From Streptomyces sp. Ag109_O5-10 (GTDB lineage Bacteria; Actinomycetota; Actinomycetes; Streptomycetales; Streptomycetaceae), in NCBI RefSeq assembly GCF_900105755.1, contig NZ_FNTQ01000001.1, forward strand, positions 7,440,001 through 7,504,000: a stretch of 64,000 bases of DNA. The letters are read 5' to 3'. The notes under the pieces were generated by a model. That model saw only the letters and a list, made by a program, of their open reading frames with translations. It was not told the origin of the DNA and made no database searches. A program made the translations under genes and the position numbers. Positions 52,686 through 60,851 of this stretch are shown here, piece by piece. Each line of letters starts with the position of its first letter. Position 1 is the stretch's first letter.

Positions 52686-52799
52686 AGCACGCGTCGTGAG
52701 GCAATGGCTTCAGGTAATCGGGCGGCTGTGCGAAGTCGACTGAGAAGAGTGAATGCGACGATAAGCTCGTAGCCCCATTACTCCCTCCTCGTTACATCT

Positions 52800-52827
52800 A
52801 ATGCGATCCGCTACTTGGAATCGCATT
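52800..52827 (+). promoter_or_regulatory. Hairpin in chaplin 5' UTR
   Basis: AATGCGAT (52800-52807) and ATCGCATT (52820-52827) form an 8-bp perfect stem with a 12-nt loop. It ends 6 nt before the AAGGAGG ribosome binding site of the short chaplin, where it could affect mRNA stability or translation. Confidence 0.55.
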
Positions 52828-52844
52828 GCCAACAAGGAGGAATA

Positions 52845-53078
52845 ATGCTCAAGAAGGTCGTCGCTGCTGCGGCTGCCACTGGTGGTCTGGTTCTCGCGGG
52901 TGCGGGCCTGGCCGTCGCCGACTCGGGTGCCCAGGGCGCTGCCGTGGGTTCCCCGGGTGTCATCTCCGGCAACGTGATCCAGGTTCCCGTGCACGTCCCG
53001 GTGAACGTCTGCGGCAACACGATCTCCGTGATCGGGCTGCTGAACCCCGCCTTCGGCAACACCTGCATCAACAAGTGA
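52845..53078 (+). CDS. chpH: Short chaplin (ChpH-like)
   Basis: A 77-residue chaplin. A signal peptide (MLKKVVAAAAATGGLVLAGAGLAVA) ends near residue 25, and the mature part is one chaplin domain, SPGVISGNVIQVPVHVPVNVCGNTISVIGLLNPAFGNTC, with the two conserved Cys. Short chaplins assemble into amyloid-like surfactant fibrils on aerial hyphae. ATG at 52845 has a strong AAGGAGG. It is followed by a long chaplin gene, the same order I recall for chpH-chpC in S. coelicolor. Confidence 0.93.
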   Translation: MLKKVVAAAAATGGLVLAGAGLAVADSGAQGAAVGSPGVISGNVIQVPVHVPVNVCGNTISVIGLLNPAFGNTCINK

Positions 53079-53106
53079 CGCCGACTCCCTGAGGGGGCGT
53101 CTTTCC

Positions 53107-53145
53107 GTCGGCCCCGGAGCGCGCGCCATGCGCTCCGGGGCCGAC
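53107..53145 (+). terminator. Terminator after short chaplin
   Basis: GTCGGCCCCGGAGCGC (53107-53122) pairs with GCGCTCCGGGGCCGAC (53130-53145), followed by CGGTTTTT. A perfect 16-bp stem with a T-run after it. Confidence 0.9.
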
Positions 53146-53153
53146 CGGTTTTT

Positions 53154-53173
53154 CCGCAGGGTTTTCCCTGCGG
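53154..53173 (+). promoter_or_regulatory. Second small hairpin before the long chaplin
   Basis: CCGCAGGG and CCCTGCGG form an 8-bp stem with a TTTT loop at 53154-53173, 42 nt before the long chaplin ATG. It may be part of the first terminator or a structure in the chpC-like leader. Confidence 0.5.
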
Positions 53174-53215
53174 TGAATGCTAGGTCAGGATCCAAGGCAG
53201 GGGGGAATTCATAAA

Positions 53216-54133
53216 ATGCGACAGGGTACCCGCAAGGGCCTTATGACAGTGGCCGCGGCGACCGGTGTGATCGCCGCGGCGGGCGGTTACGCCCACGCCG
53301 ACTCGGGAGCGGTCGGCTCCGCCACCGACTCACCCGGTGTGCTCTCCGGCAACACGGTGCAGGCGCCGGTACACGTGCCGGTGAACGTCTGCGGCAACAC
53401 CGTGAACGTCGTCGGCGTCCTCAACCCGTCGATGGGGAACAAGTGCGCCAACCCCGGCGGCCGTGGAGGCGCTTCGACGAGCTACGGCGACTCCGGAGGG
53501 TACGGCGATCACGGCGGCCACGCCGGCCACGGGGGCTCGCACGCCGGAGGACACACCTCGGGCTCGCCCGGCGTCGGTTCGGGCAACACCGTGCAGGCGC
53601 CGATCGACGTCCCGGTCAACGTCTGCGGCAACAGCGTCAACATCATCGGCGTCGGCAACGCCGCGCTGGGCAACGAGTGCGCCAACGAGAGGGGTTCCGG
53701 ACACACTGGGCACCCCGGCCACCCCGGCCACCCCGGAAATCCAGGACATCCGGGCGGTGGTCACCCCACGCAGCCGCCCGGCCACGGCACGCCCCCCGGG
53801 CACGGGGGAGACGGGAGCAACCCGCCCGGGAAGCCGGGAACCCCCGGAACTCCGGGTCAGCCGGGACACCCCGGGACCCCGGGCCAGCCGGGGACTCCGG
53901 GCCAGCACCCGGGTACGCCCCCCGCTCACTCCGGGAACCACACCGTCCCCACCGGTTCCCACGGCTCCAGCCACGTCCAACCGCTGGGCGGCGCCTCGGT
54001 GAGCCGGCCGGTCACCGCGGCGCAACTCGCGCACACGGGCAGTGACGTGCCGCTGGGGCTCGCGCTCCCGGCGGGCGCGGGTGCGCTGCTCGCGGGCGCG
54101 GTGCTCTACCGCAGGGCGCGCGCCGCGGCGTAG
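53216..54133 (+). CDS. chpC: Long chaplin with sortase signal (ChpC-like)
   Basis: A 305-residue cell-wall chaplin. A signal peptide of about 28 residues is followed by two chaplin domains (GVLSGNTVQAPVHVPVNVCGNTVNVVGV and a second near residue 120), each with two Cys. A Gly-Pro-His-rich linker then has collagen-like G-x-P repeats (PGTPGTPGQPGHPGTPGQPG). The C terminus carries a LAHTG sorting motif, a hydrophobic span and RRARAAA. Long chaplins ChpA-C have this layout and are covalently anchored by sortase. The start at 53216 gives the signal sequence. Confidence 0.93.
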   Translation: MRQGTRKGLMTVAAATGVIAAAGGYAHADSGAVGSATDSPGVLSGNTVQAPVHVPVNVCGNTVNVVGVLNPSMGNKCANPGGRGGASTSYGDSGGYGDHGGHAGHGGSHAGGHTSGSPGVGSGNTVQAPIDVPVNVCGNSVNIIGVGNAALGNECANERGSGHTGHPGHPGHPGNPGHPGGGHPTQPPGHGTPPGHGGDGSNPPGKPGTPGTPGQPGHPGTPGQPGTPGQHPGTPPAHSGNHTVPTGSHGSSHVQPLGGASVSRPVTAAQLAHTGSDVPLGLALPAGAGALLAGAVLYRRARAAA

Positions 54134-54146
54134 CTCACGCACGGTG

Positions 54147-54198
54147 ACGCACCGGCTGCGGTGCGTGGAGCGGAGCGGGCCCCGTCGACGCGGGGCCC
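54147..54198. terminator. Two hairpins between long chaplin and DUF5703 gene
   Basis: ACGCACCG/CGGTGCGT (54147-54166, 4-nt loop) and GGGCCCCG/CGGGGCCC (54177-54198, 6-nt loop, followed by TTTCC) lie in the 85-nt gap between these convergent genes. Confidence 0.75.
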
Positions 54199-54218
54199 TT
54201 TCCGTCAGTCGGCCAGTC

Positions 54219-54407
54219 TCACCATGTGGCACGCACCTGGCGGATGATCCGCCGGCGCAACCGCACCCTGCGGCTGCCGTCGCGCATGAGGCTCAGTCGG
54301 TCCAACTCCCAGTGTCCGTACTCGGCATGGTCCGTCAGCAGACGTGTCGCCTCGTTGCGGGACACCCCGCGAGGAACGTACACGTCGACAAATTCGTATT
54401 CCGGCAT
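54219..54407 (-). CDS. DUF5703 family protein
   Basis: A 62-residue basic protein: YEFVDVYVPRGVSRNEATRLLTDHAEYGHWELDRL followed by an Arg-rich tail MRDGSRRVRLRRRIIRQVR. The N-terminal part matches the DUF5703 pattern of Streptomyces. Function unknown. It converges with the long chaplin gene and is divergent from a hypothetical gene 47 nt away. Confidence 0.85.
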   Translation of the reverse strand: MPEYEFVDVYVPRGVSRNEATRLLTDHAEYGHWELDRLSLMRDGSRRVRLRRRIIRQVRATW

Positions 54408-54454
54408 CGCATCTATTGTGCGGGCTGGTGCCCGGTACGGATAGCGTCTGCACT

Positions 54455-55156
54455 ATGTCTGATGCTGCGCAGCCCACCGCTGCCGAGGTACGCGCCGCCG
54501 CCGAGGCGGTCAAGACCGCGCTCGACCGCCATCTGGCCGCGGTCGAACGCAGGTCGGGGGAGGACGACCCGGCTGTCTACGAGGCGTTCAACCAGCTGGC
54601 CGCGGCCGCCGAGGTCTACGACGAGCTCCTGTACGACCGCTACGACGAGGTCACACCCTTCGAGATCCCCGGTACGGACGACGCGCTGCCGCCGTACGCG
54701 GGCCCCGAGGAGCCGAACGCGATCAGCGTGCTGATCCGCCGCGACTACGCGGTGGCGGAACCACAGCGGCTGCTGGCACAGGCCCAGCGGGTCGAGGCGG
54801 CGGAGTACGACGACGGCCCCGGCGCGGACGGGGACGCGGCGGGCACGATCCACGGGGCGCTGGGCGTCCTGTTCGGCGAGTTCGAGCCGGACGAGATCGC
54901 CTCCCGGCACAAGGAGTTCGGTCTGGAGGAGGGCGACTCCACGCTCTGGGTGACCGCGGCGGACGAGCCGGCCGAGCCCGGCGAGTGGCTGGAGGTGCCC
55001 TTCGAGGGCGTCGACCCGCAGCGGGTGGTGTGCCGCTTCGACGTCAGCGCCGTCTTCGACGACGAGGACGGCGACGACACGGCGGAGACCGACGAACTGG
55101 ACGAGCTCGACCTGGACGAGGACGAGGATCTGGAGCCGCTGGACGCGGAGCGCTGA
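54455..55156 (+). CDS. Hypothetical acidic protein
   Basis: A 233-residue soluble protein, strongly acidic, with a helical N terminus (AAEVRAAAEAVKTALDRHLAAVERRSG), an AFNQLAAAAEVYDELLYDRYDEVTPFEIPG block and an Asp/Glu-rich C-terminal tail from about residue 195. I recognise it as a conserved Streptomyces protein of unknown function. ATG at 54455 is 7 nt from a TAGCGT hexamer, so the transcript may be leaderless. Confidence 0.8.
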   Translation: MSDAAQPTAAEVRAAAEAVKTALDRHLAAVERRSGEDDPAVYEAFNQLAAAAEVYDELLYDRYDEVTPFEIPGTDDALPPYAGPEEPNAISVLIRRDYAVAEPQRLLAQAQRVEAAEYDDGPGADGDAAGTIHGALGVLFGEFEPDEIASRHKEFGLEEGDSTLWVTAADEPAEPGEWLEVPFEGVDPQRVVCRFDVSAVFDDEDGDDTAETDELDELDLDEDEDLEPLDAER

Positions 55157-55279
55157 TCCGCCGGGCGGCGGTGCCACCCGGCGGCCGAGGCCGGACGGAC
55201 ACCGCAGCCCGACCCCGTCGCGGCCGGTCGCCGTCGCCGCGGAAGCGGAACCGGTGGCGGAGAGCGGTGGCGGAACCGG

Positions 55280-57520
55280 TCAGTCCGCCGCCGGAACCTG
55301 TGTCTTCAGCAGCAGCGGAAGTCGGGTCGTCCGCGGCTTCGGCAGAATCTCGGCCACCGCCTTCGGCAGCGCCTGCTCCACGCCGTGGACCACCGACAGA
55401 TGGCGCTCCGCCCGGCTGAACGCCGTGTACACCCAAGGACGGCTGAGGGACTGGACCGCGTCCCCCGGCAGCACCACGACCGCCGCCGCCCAGCGGCTGC
55501 CCGCGGCCTGGTGGGCGGTCAGGGCCCAGCCGTGGCGGACGGACTGCTCCACCCGTTCCTTCGGTACGACCACGGGCGCGCCCGCGCACGACAGGTGCAG
55601 CCCGTCGGTGTCGGCCGTCACCACCTCGCCCGGCACCGTACGGCCCGGCGCGGGGGAGTGGACGATCCGGTCACCGGGGTCGAAGCCGCCGAAGCGGCCG
55701 GGGCCCGGATTGAGCCGTTCCTTGAGCGCGGCGTTGAGGGCACGGGTGCCGGCCGCTCCGCCGTGACCCGGGGTGATCACCACGGTCTGCCCGGCGGGGA
55801 CGCCGATCGCGCGCGGCACGGAGTCGGCGACCAGCTGCACCGTTCGGTGCACCGCCTCGCCCGCGTCCCGCACCGGCACGATCACGACCTCCTTGCCGGG
55901 CGCCTCGACCTGGGTGAGCTCGCCCACGCCGATCCCGGAGACCAGCTCGCCGAGCGGTCCGGGGTCGGGCGTACGGGAGGCGACCTGCGGGCACACCCGG
56001 GCCGCCAGCAGGTCGGCGAAGACCCGCCCGGGGCCCGCGGACCACAACGCCGCCGGATCCCCGCTCAGCACCAGCCGGGCGCCGTCGGGCAGCGCCTCCA
56101 CGAGCATCGCCGCACCCTCCACGTCCAGCTGGGGCGCGTCCAGCACGATCAGCAGGTCCAGGGCCAGGGCGCCGTCCGTGTCCCGGCCGGGTCCCGCGGC
56201 GCCGGAGAGCAGGTCGGCGACGGTGCCCACGGCTCCCTCGCCGCCCGCCAGGCGCCGGCCGCCGTCAGGGGTGTGGGTGGCCGCGAAGGCGCGCAGTCCG
56301 GCCGCACGGGCGGCGCCGAGCAGGGCCGCGGGCTCGGCGCGGGCCGCCTCGCCGCCGGTGTGCAGCACCAGGCCGTGCCCGGCGACCGCCCGCGCCAGCT
56401 CCGCCGCGCCCCCGGAGGCCGCCGCCGCGGCCGCCTCCCACGGGTCCGAGGTGTCCTTGGTCACGGAGCTGACCAGCCGGGCCAGCCCGTCGGCGAGGCT
56501 CTCCTCGGCCAGCGCGTACCGCTCCAGGGCGACCAGGACCCGGACCGGCCGCTCCTCCTCGTCGTCCTCGGGCTCCGGGGCGCCCGGATCCAGCAAGTCC
56601 CGGAAGACCAGCGCCTCGCCCTCCGCGAGCGCGTCCTGCACGGCCGCCTCCGGGTCGGGCACCGCGCCCCGGGCCAGCGCGGCGGTGAGCGCCGGCATCT
56701 CCAGCGCGGTGTGCCCGGCCACGGCCGCCTGCTCCAGCAGCCAGCCGGTCACCGCGCGGCCGCGCCGCTCGTCGTCCGGACCGCACTCCGCGCCCAGCAG
56801 CGCCCGCGCGAACCCGTCCGCCTGGTCCGGCCGCACCCCGGTGACCCGGAGCAGCTGCCAGGGGTCCTCCCGCAGCAGCGTCTCCGCGCCCTCGCCAAGA
56901 GCGGCGGCGACCTGGGGCGCGAGCGACTCGGGCGCACCGCCGTCGGCCAGGACCCGGCGTACCGCCCCGATCGTCTCCGTGCCGGGCCCGGCGGCGGCCG
57001 GCGCCGGCTGGGGCCGCCGCACCGGCTCCGGAGCGGGGGCCGCCGGGCGCGGGGACGGCTCCGGGGCGGCGAACACGGTCGTCGCCGGCTTCCCGCCGCC
57101 CTCCACGGCCCGGACCGCCGCGAGCAGGTCGGCCGCCTTGCCGCTGAGCTTGGCCCCGCTCTCGATCGGCGCCGCCTTCTCGGCCTTCCGCCGCTCGATG
57201 CGCTCCCGCTCGATCCGCTGAGCCGCCAGCTCGGCCGCGGCCGCGGACTGCTCGCCCGAGCCTTCGCCGCTTGCCGCGTCGCTGTCCGCCGCTCCGGAGA
57301 CCGCCCCGGCACTCTCGTCGCCGTCCGCCCCGTCCGCCCCGTCGGCCTCGCCGTCCGCCGTGTCGCCGCTCTCCGCCGCCCCGGCGGCCCGCACGTCGCC
57401 CGCGGCCCCGTCGCCGGCGCCGCTCGCTCTGTCGGTGAGGTGGCCGGTCTCCGTCGTCCCCCCGGCCGTCGTGCCCTCGTCGGCCTCGGGCTTGGCGCCC
57501 AGCCCCGGCTCCGTGCTCAC
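55280..57520 (-). CDS. RecD2-like protein with degenerate ATPase motifs
   Basis: A 746-residue protein. Residues 1-130 are an acidic Gly/Ala/Glu linker then basic helices. From about 190 a RecD2-like layout follows: helix-hairpin-helix region (EDPWQLLRVTGVRPDQADGFARALLG), a P-loop position reading VLHTGGEAARAEP instead of GGPGTGKT, a Walker B position VLDAPQLD instead of DEASMLD, SGDPAALWSAGPGRVF lacking the usual Gln, and VYTAFSRAERHLSVV lacking the motif VI Lys. The ATPase appears inactive. GTG at 57520 overlaps the aldo/keto reductase stop in GTGA. Function unknown; possibly a scaffold. Confidence 0.8.
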   Translation of the reverse strand: MSTEPGLGAKPEADEGTTAGGTTETGHLTDRASGAGDGAAGDVRAAGAAESGDTADGEADGADGADGDESAGAVSGAADSDAASGEGSGEQSAAAAELAAQRIERERIERRKAEKAAPIESGAKLSGKAADLLAAVRAVEGGGKPATTVFAAPEPSPRPAAPAPEPVRRPQPAPAAAGPGTETIGAVRRVLADGGAPESLAPQVAAALGEGAETLLREDPWQLLRVTGVRPDQADGFARALLGAECGPDDERRGRAVTGWLLEQAAVAGHTALEMPALTAALARGAVPDPEAAVQDALAEGEALVFRDLLDPGAPEPEDDEEERPVRVLVALERYALAEESLADGLARLVSSVTKDTSDPWEAAAAAASGGAAELARAVAGHGLVLHTGGEAARAEPAALLGAARAAGLRAFAATHTPDGGRRLAGGEGAVGTVADLLSGAAGPGRDTDGALALDLLIVLDAPQLDVEGAAMLVEALPDGARLVLSGDPAALWSAGPGRVFADLLAARVCPQVASRTPDPGPLGELVSGIGVGELTQVEAPGKEVVIVPVRDAGEAVHRTVQLVADSVPRAIGVPAGQTVVITPGHGGAAGTRALNAALKERLNPGPGRFGGFDPGDRIVHSPAPGRTVPGEVVTADTDGLHLSCAGAPVVVPKERVEQSVRHGWALTAHQAAGSRWAAAVVVLPGDAVQSLSRPWVYTAFSRAERHLSVVHGVEQALPKAVAEILPKPRTTRLPLLLKTQVPAAD

Positions 57521-58500
57521 AGCGTGCTCCAGTCGTGATCGGGATAGCGGTGCACGGGCGCCGACACGTCGTCGAGGGCCCGGCAGATCTCGTCAGGAAG
57601 CGTAAGCGCCTCCACTGACAACGCACCCGCGAGCTGCTGCGCGTTGCGCGCGCCGACGATCGGCGCGGCCACGCCCGGCCGGTCCCGCACCCACGCGAGC
57701 GCCACCTGGAGCGGGGTGACCGCGAGCCCGTCCGCCGCCGTCTGCACCGCGTCCACGATCCGGGTCGCGGTGTCGTCGAGGTAGGGCTCGACGAACGGCG
57801 CCAGATGCTCGGAGGCGCCGCGCGAGTCCGGGGGAGTGGAGTGCCGGTACTTCGCGGTCAGCACGCCCCGGCCCAGCGGGGAGGACGGCAGCAGGCCGAT
57901 GCCCAGGTCGAGGGCGGCGGGCAGCACCTCGCGCTCGACGCCCCGCTGGAGCAGCGAGTACTCCAGCTGGGTGCTGGCCAGCCGGGTGCGGGTGCCCGGC
58001 GCCGCGAGCTGCCAGGTCGCCGCCTTCGCCAGCTGCCAGCCGCAGAAGTTGGAGACCCCGGCGTACCGCGCGCGACCGCTGCTCACCGCCAGGTCGAGGG
58101 CCTGGAGCGTCTCCTCCAGCGGGGTGTCCGGGTCGTAGGCGTGCACGTGCCAGACGTCGACGTGGTCGGTGCCGAGGCGGGCCAGGGAGGCGTCCAGCGC
58201 GGCGAGCAGGTGGCCGCGCGAGCCGTCGAAACGCCGGTCGGGGTCGGGGACGCTGCCCGCCTTGGTCGAGATGACCAGGTCCCGGCGCGGCACCAGCCCT
58301 TCTATGAGCTGCCCGAGCAGGTACTCGGCCTCGCCGTCGCCGTACACGTCCGCGGTGTCGACGAGGGTCCCGCCGGCCTCCCAGAACGCCTTCAGCATGT
58401 CCGCGGCGTCGTGCTCGTCGACGTCCCGGCCCCAGGTGAGGGTGCCGAGTCCGATTCTGGACACACGCAGGCCGGTACGGCCGAGATGCCTCTGCTCCAT
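57517..58500 (-). CDS. Aldo/keto reductase
   Basis: A 327-residue NADP-dependent aldo/keto reductase. The barrel contains the catalytic tetrad Asp in DTADVYGDGEAE (with Tyr), Lys in ISTKAGS, and His in WHVHAYD; SNFCGWQLAKA and the C-terminal IVGARNAQQL coenzyme segment are present. It starts with MEQRHLGRTGLRVSRIGLGT, standard. It is upstream of and overlaps the RecD2-like gene. Confidence 0.94.
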   Translation of the reverse strand: MEQRHLGRTGLRVSRIGLGTLTWGRDVDEHDAADMLKAFWEAGGTLVDTADVYGDGEAEYLLGQLIEGLVPRRDLVISTKAGSVPDPDRRFDGSRGHLLAALDASLARLGTDHVDVWHVHAYDPDTPLEETLQALDLAVSSGRARYAGVSNFCGWQLAKAATWQLAAPGTRTRLASTQLEYSLLQRGVEREVLPAALDLGIGLLPSSPLGRGVLTAKYRHSTPPDSRGASEHLAPFVEPYLDDTATRIVDAVQTAADGLAVTPLQVALAWVRDRPGVAAPIVGARNAQQLAGALSVEALTLPDEICRALDDVSAPVHRYPDHDWSTL

Positions 58501-58600
58501 GCCCGCGAGATTACTGGCCAGAGCTGGTGCGTTGGGTTGCCTGTGGATAACCGATTTCCCCAGACGGGGGGGAGTTCGAAGGGACGGGACTCGCCCGGCC

Positions 58601-58680
58601 AAGGGGCGCGGGACAGTACCGATGTGCGGCTCCGCCGCGTGGGCCCGACCAGCCCCCACGACCCGCAGCCGGACCACGAG
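58601..58680 (+). repeat. Dispersed Streptomyces intergenic repeat, copy E
   Basis: AAGGGGCGCGGGACAGTACC, GATGTGCGGCTCCGCCGCGT and GGGCCCGACCAGCCCCCACG run consecutively and match a longer variant of the dispersed repeat that I recall from Streptomyces intergenic regions. It lies between the divergent aldo/keto reductase and LLM oxidoreductase genes. Confidence 0.6.
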
Positions 58681-58730
58681 CGATCCCCCACACGGAAATC
58701 CCCACGCTAAGGTCTCTCGCAACAGCGACG

Positions 58731-58744
58731 TTACTGATCGGTAA
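58731..58744. promoter_or_regulatory. Candidate operator upstream of LLM oxidoreductase
   Basis: TTACTGATCGGTAA is a 14-bp palindrome with one mismatched pair, 11 nt before the LLM oxidoreductase ATG, overlapping where its core promoter or leader must be. A TetR-type regulator is the likely binder, encoded outside this window or by one of the regulators here. Confidence 0.45.
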
Positions 58745-58755
58745 GGGGAACGGCC

Positions 58756-59811
58756 ATGCAGCTCGGGATCAACCTCGGCTACTGGGGCGCCGGGATGGAC
58801 GGGGACAATCTGGCCGTGGCGCAGGAGGCCGAGCGGCTCGGGTACGCCGTGTGCTGGGCCGCCGAGGCCTACGGCTCCGACGCCGCCACCGTGCTCAGCT
58901 GGGTCGCCGCCCAGACCGAGCGCATCGACGTCGGCTCGGCCATCTTCCAGATCCCGGCCCGGCAGCCCGCCATGACCGCGATGACCGCCGCCACCCTCGA
59001 CTCCCTCTCCGGCGGCCGCTTCCGGCTCGGCCTCGGCGTCTCCGGACCGCAAGTCTCCGAGGGCTGGTACGGCGTCAAGTTCGACAAGCCGCTCTCCCGC
59101 ACCCGCGAGTACGTGGAGATCGTGCGGAAGGCGATGACCCGGGAACGGCTGTCGTACGAGGGCGAGCACTGGACGCTGCCGCTGCCGGGCGGCCCCGGCA
59201 AGCCGATCAAGCTGACCGTGCATCCGGAACGCGAGCGCATCCCGGTCTACATCGCCGCCATCGGCCCGAAGAACCTGGAGCAGACCGGCGAGATCGCCGA
59301 CGGCGCGCTGCTGATCTTCCCCTCCGCCGAGCACCTGGAGGAGACGGCCGTGAAGCACCTGCGCGCGGGCCGGGAGAAGGCCGGCCGGACCCTCGACGGA
59401 TTCGACATCTGCCCGACGCTGCCGCTCGCCGTCGGCGACGACAAGGACGTGGCCTCGCTCGCCGACACCTTCCGGCCCTACACGGCGCTCTACGTCGGCG
59501 GCATGGGCAGCCGCAAGCAGAACTTCTACAACCAGCTCGCCCAGCGCATGGGCTACGAGCGGGAGGCCGCCGAGATCCAGGACAAGTACCTGTCCGGGGA
59601 CAGGGACGGGGCCGCGGCCGCCGTACCGCAGGAGCTGATCGACCAGACCACGCTGCTCGGCTCCGTGGACCGGATCGCCGACCGGATGAAGGCCTACGCG
59701 GCCGCCGGGGTCACCACCCTCTCCCTCGCGCCCGCCGGCTTCGCGCTGGAGGAGCGGCTCGCCTCGCTGCGGGCCGGCGCCGAGGCCCTGGAGCGCGCCG
59801 GCCTCGCGTGA
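58756..59811 (+). CDS. LLM class F420-dependent oxidoreductase
   Basis: A 351-residue luciferase-like TIM-barrel oxidoreductase. MQLGINLGYWGAGMDGDNL and AQEAERLGYAVCWAAEAYG are the usual opening; RFRLGLGVSGPQVSEGWYG, then IPVYIAAIGPKNLEQTGEIADG are F420/FMN-binding segments. The C-terminal DRIADRMKAYAAAGVTTLSLAP is typical of F420-dependent LLM enzymes of actinobacteria. Substrate unknown. Confidence 0.93.
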   Translation: MQLGINLGYWGAGMDGDNLAVAQEAERLGYAVCWAAEAYGSDAATVLSWVAAQTERIDVGSAIFQIPARQPAMTAMTAATLDSLSGGRFRLGLGVSGPQVSEGWYGVKFDKPLSRTREYVEIVRKAMTRERLSYEGEHWTLPLPGGPGKPIKLTVHPERERIPVYIAAIGPKNLEQTGEIADGALLIFPSAEHLEETAVKHLRAGREKAGRTLDGFDICPTLPLAVGDDKDVASLADTFRPYTALYVGGMGSRKQNFYNQLAQRMGYEREAAEIQDKYLSGDRDGAAAAVPQELIDQTTLLGSVDRIADRMKAYAAAGVTTLSLAPAGFALEERLASLRAGAEALERAGLA

Positions 59812-59835
59812 ACACCTGAGAGGCGAGAGAAGTCC

Positions 59836-59879
59836 ACGGCCGTGGTGGGGGCTCGGGGGGTCTTCCCCGCCACGGCCGT
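59836..59879 (+). terminator. Hairpin after LLM oxidoreductase
   Basis: ACGGCCGTGGTGGGG (59836-59850) and CCCCGCCACGGCCGT (59865-59879) pair over 15 positions with one G/T mismatch, 25 nt after the stop. Confidence 0.75.
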
Positions 59880-60040
59880 CACGGAGAACAACGCGCCCGC
59901 GCCCGCGCGGTTACGCCCCGGGGTGACCCCGCCGCTCCTCCTTTCGGCCGAGTTCGCCCGCACACCTGTTGCAGCCACTCCGGCGCGGCATTTGACTCGT
60001 TCTTTGCGGGTCTGGTGAGTCCTCCGGAGAGGTGCCCACG

Positions 60041-60829
60041 ATGCTTTCGGCCAGGAGTCTGTTCCAGGAGATCCTCGACAACGACGAGTCCTTCCGGCTC
60101 TTCTGCTCCATCGCGGCCAGCGGGGAGTCCCAGGGCGGCTGGGAGAACGCGCGGATCGCCGCGCTGGTACCGCGGAGCGAACGCGCCCTCGCCCCCAAGA
60201 TCGCCCGCCACGGCGCCGACGAGGACAAGCACGGGCGCATCTTCCACGCCCTGCTCAGGAAGCGCGGGCTGGCGCCGGTCCCGGTGCCGGCCGACACCGA
60301 CTACACGATGATCCTGGAGCGGCACGGCATCGGGCTCGCCCACGACCGGCTCCGCGCCGACCGGCCGCTCACGGTGCCGGACGTCGTCGCCTACCTGGCC
60401 CACAGCCGGGTCACCGAGCAGCGCGCCTCCGAGCAGATGAAGCTGCTGCGCCGGTACTTCGCCGACCACCCGGACGTGGGCCGCGCGGTGCGCATGATCT
60501 CCGCCGACGAGGACAACCACCTCGCCTACTGCCACGAGGAGCTGCTCCGGTTCGCCGCCGCCGGGCACGGCCGCACCATCCAGCGCACGCTCCGCGCGTG
60601 CGCCCTCGCCGAGATCCGCGTCCACCGGAACGTCAGCCTCGCCGTCATGACCCACATGGGCCGCATCCTCGGCTGGCCCAGGGCCAGGTCCGCGCTCCTG
60701 GCGTCCGGAATCCACGCCGTCTACGCCTACGAACGCGCCGCCGGCTGGCGCCGCATGGTCTCCCTGCGGATGCCGGAGCACAGGAACGCCCTGGGCGGCC
60801 CCGCGACGCCCGCCCCCGAGTTCGCCTGA
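60041..60829 (+). CDS. Ferritin-like domain protein
   Basis: A 262-residue helical protein. Two ExxH-type metal motifs are seen, ADEDKHGRIFHALL near residue 60 and SADEDNHLAYCHEELL near 153, in the arrangement of a ferritin-like four-helix bundle. GHGRTIQRTLRACALAEIRVHRNVSLAVM follows. No known substrate. ATG at 60041 has GGAGAGG 8 nt upstream; a GTG at 60032 is too close to it. It converges on corA. Confidence 0.85.
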   Translation: MLSARSLFQEILDNDESFRLFCSIAASGESQGGWENARIAALVPRSERALAPKIARHGADEDKHGRIFHALLRKRGLAPVPVPADTDYTMILERHGIGLAHDRLRADRPLTVPDVVAYLAHSRVTEQRASEQMKLLRRYFADHPDVGRAVRMISADEDNHLAYCHEELLRFAAAGHGRTIQRTLRACALAEIRVHRNVSLAVMTHMGRILGWPRARSALLASGIHAVYAYERAAGWRRMVSLRMPEHRNALGGPATPAPEFA

Positions 60830-60851
60830 GCCCGCGGGCCGCGCGCCTCCC

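Noticed and set aside
53700..53930. Repetitive sequence in the long chaplin considered as a DNA repeat array
   Set aside because: It is the coding sequence of the collagen-like G-x-P protein linker, so it is explained by the protein.
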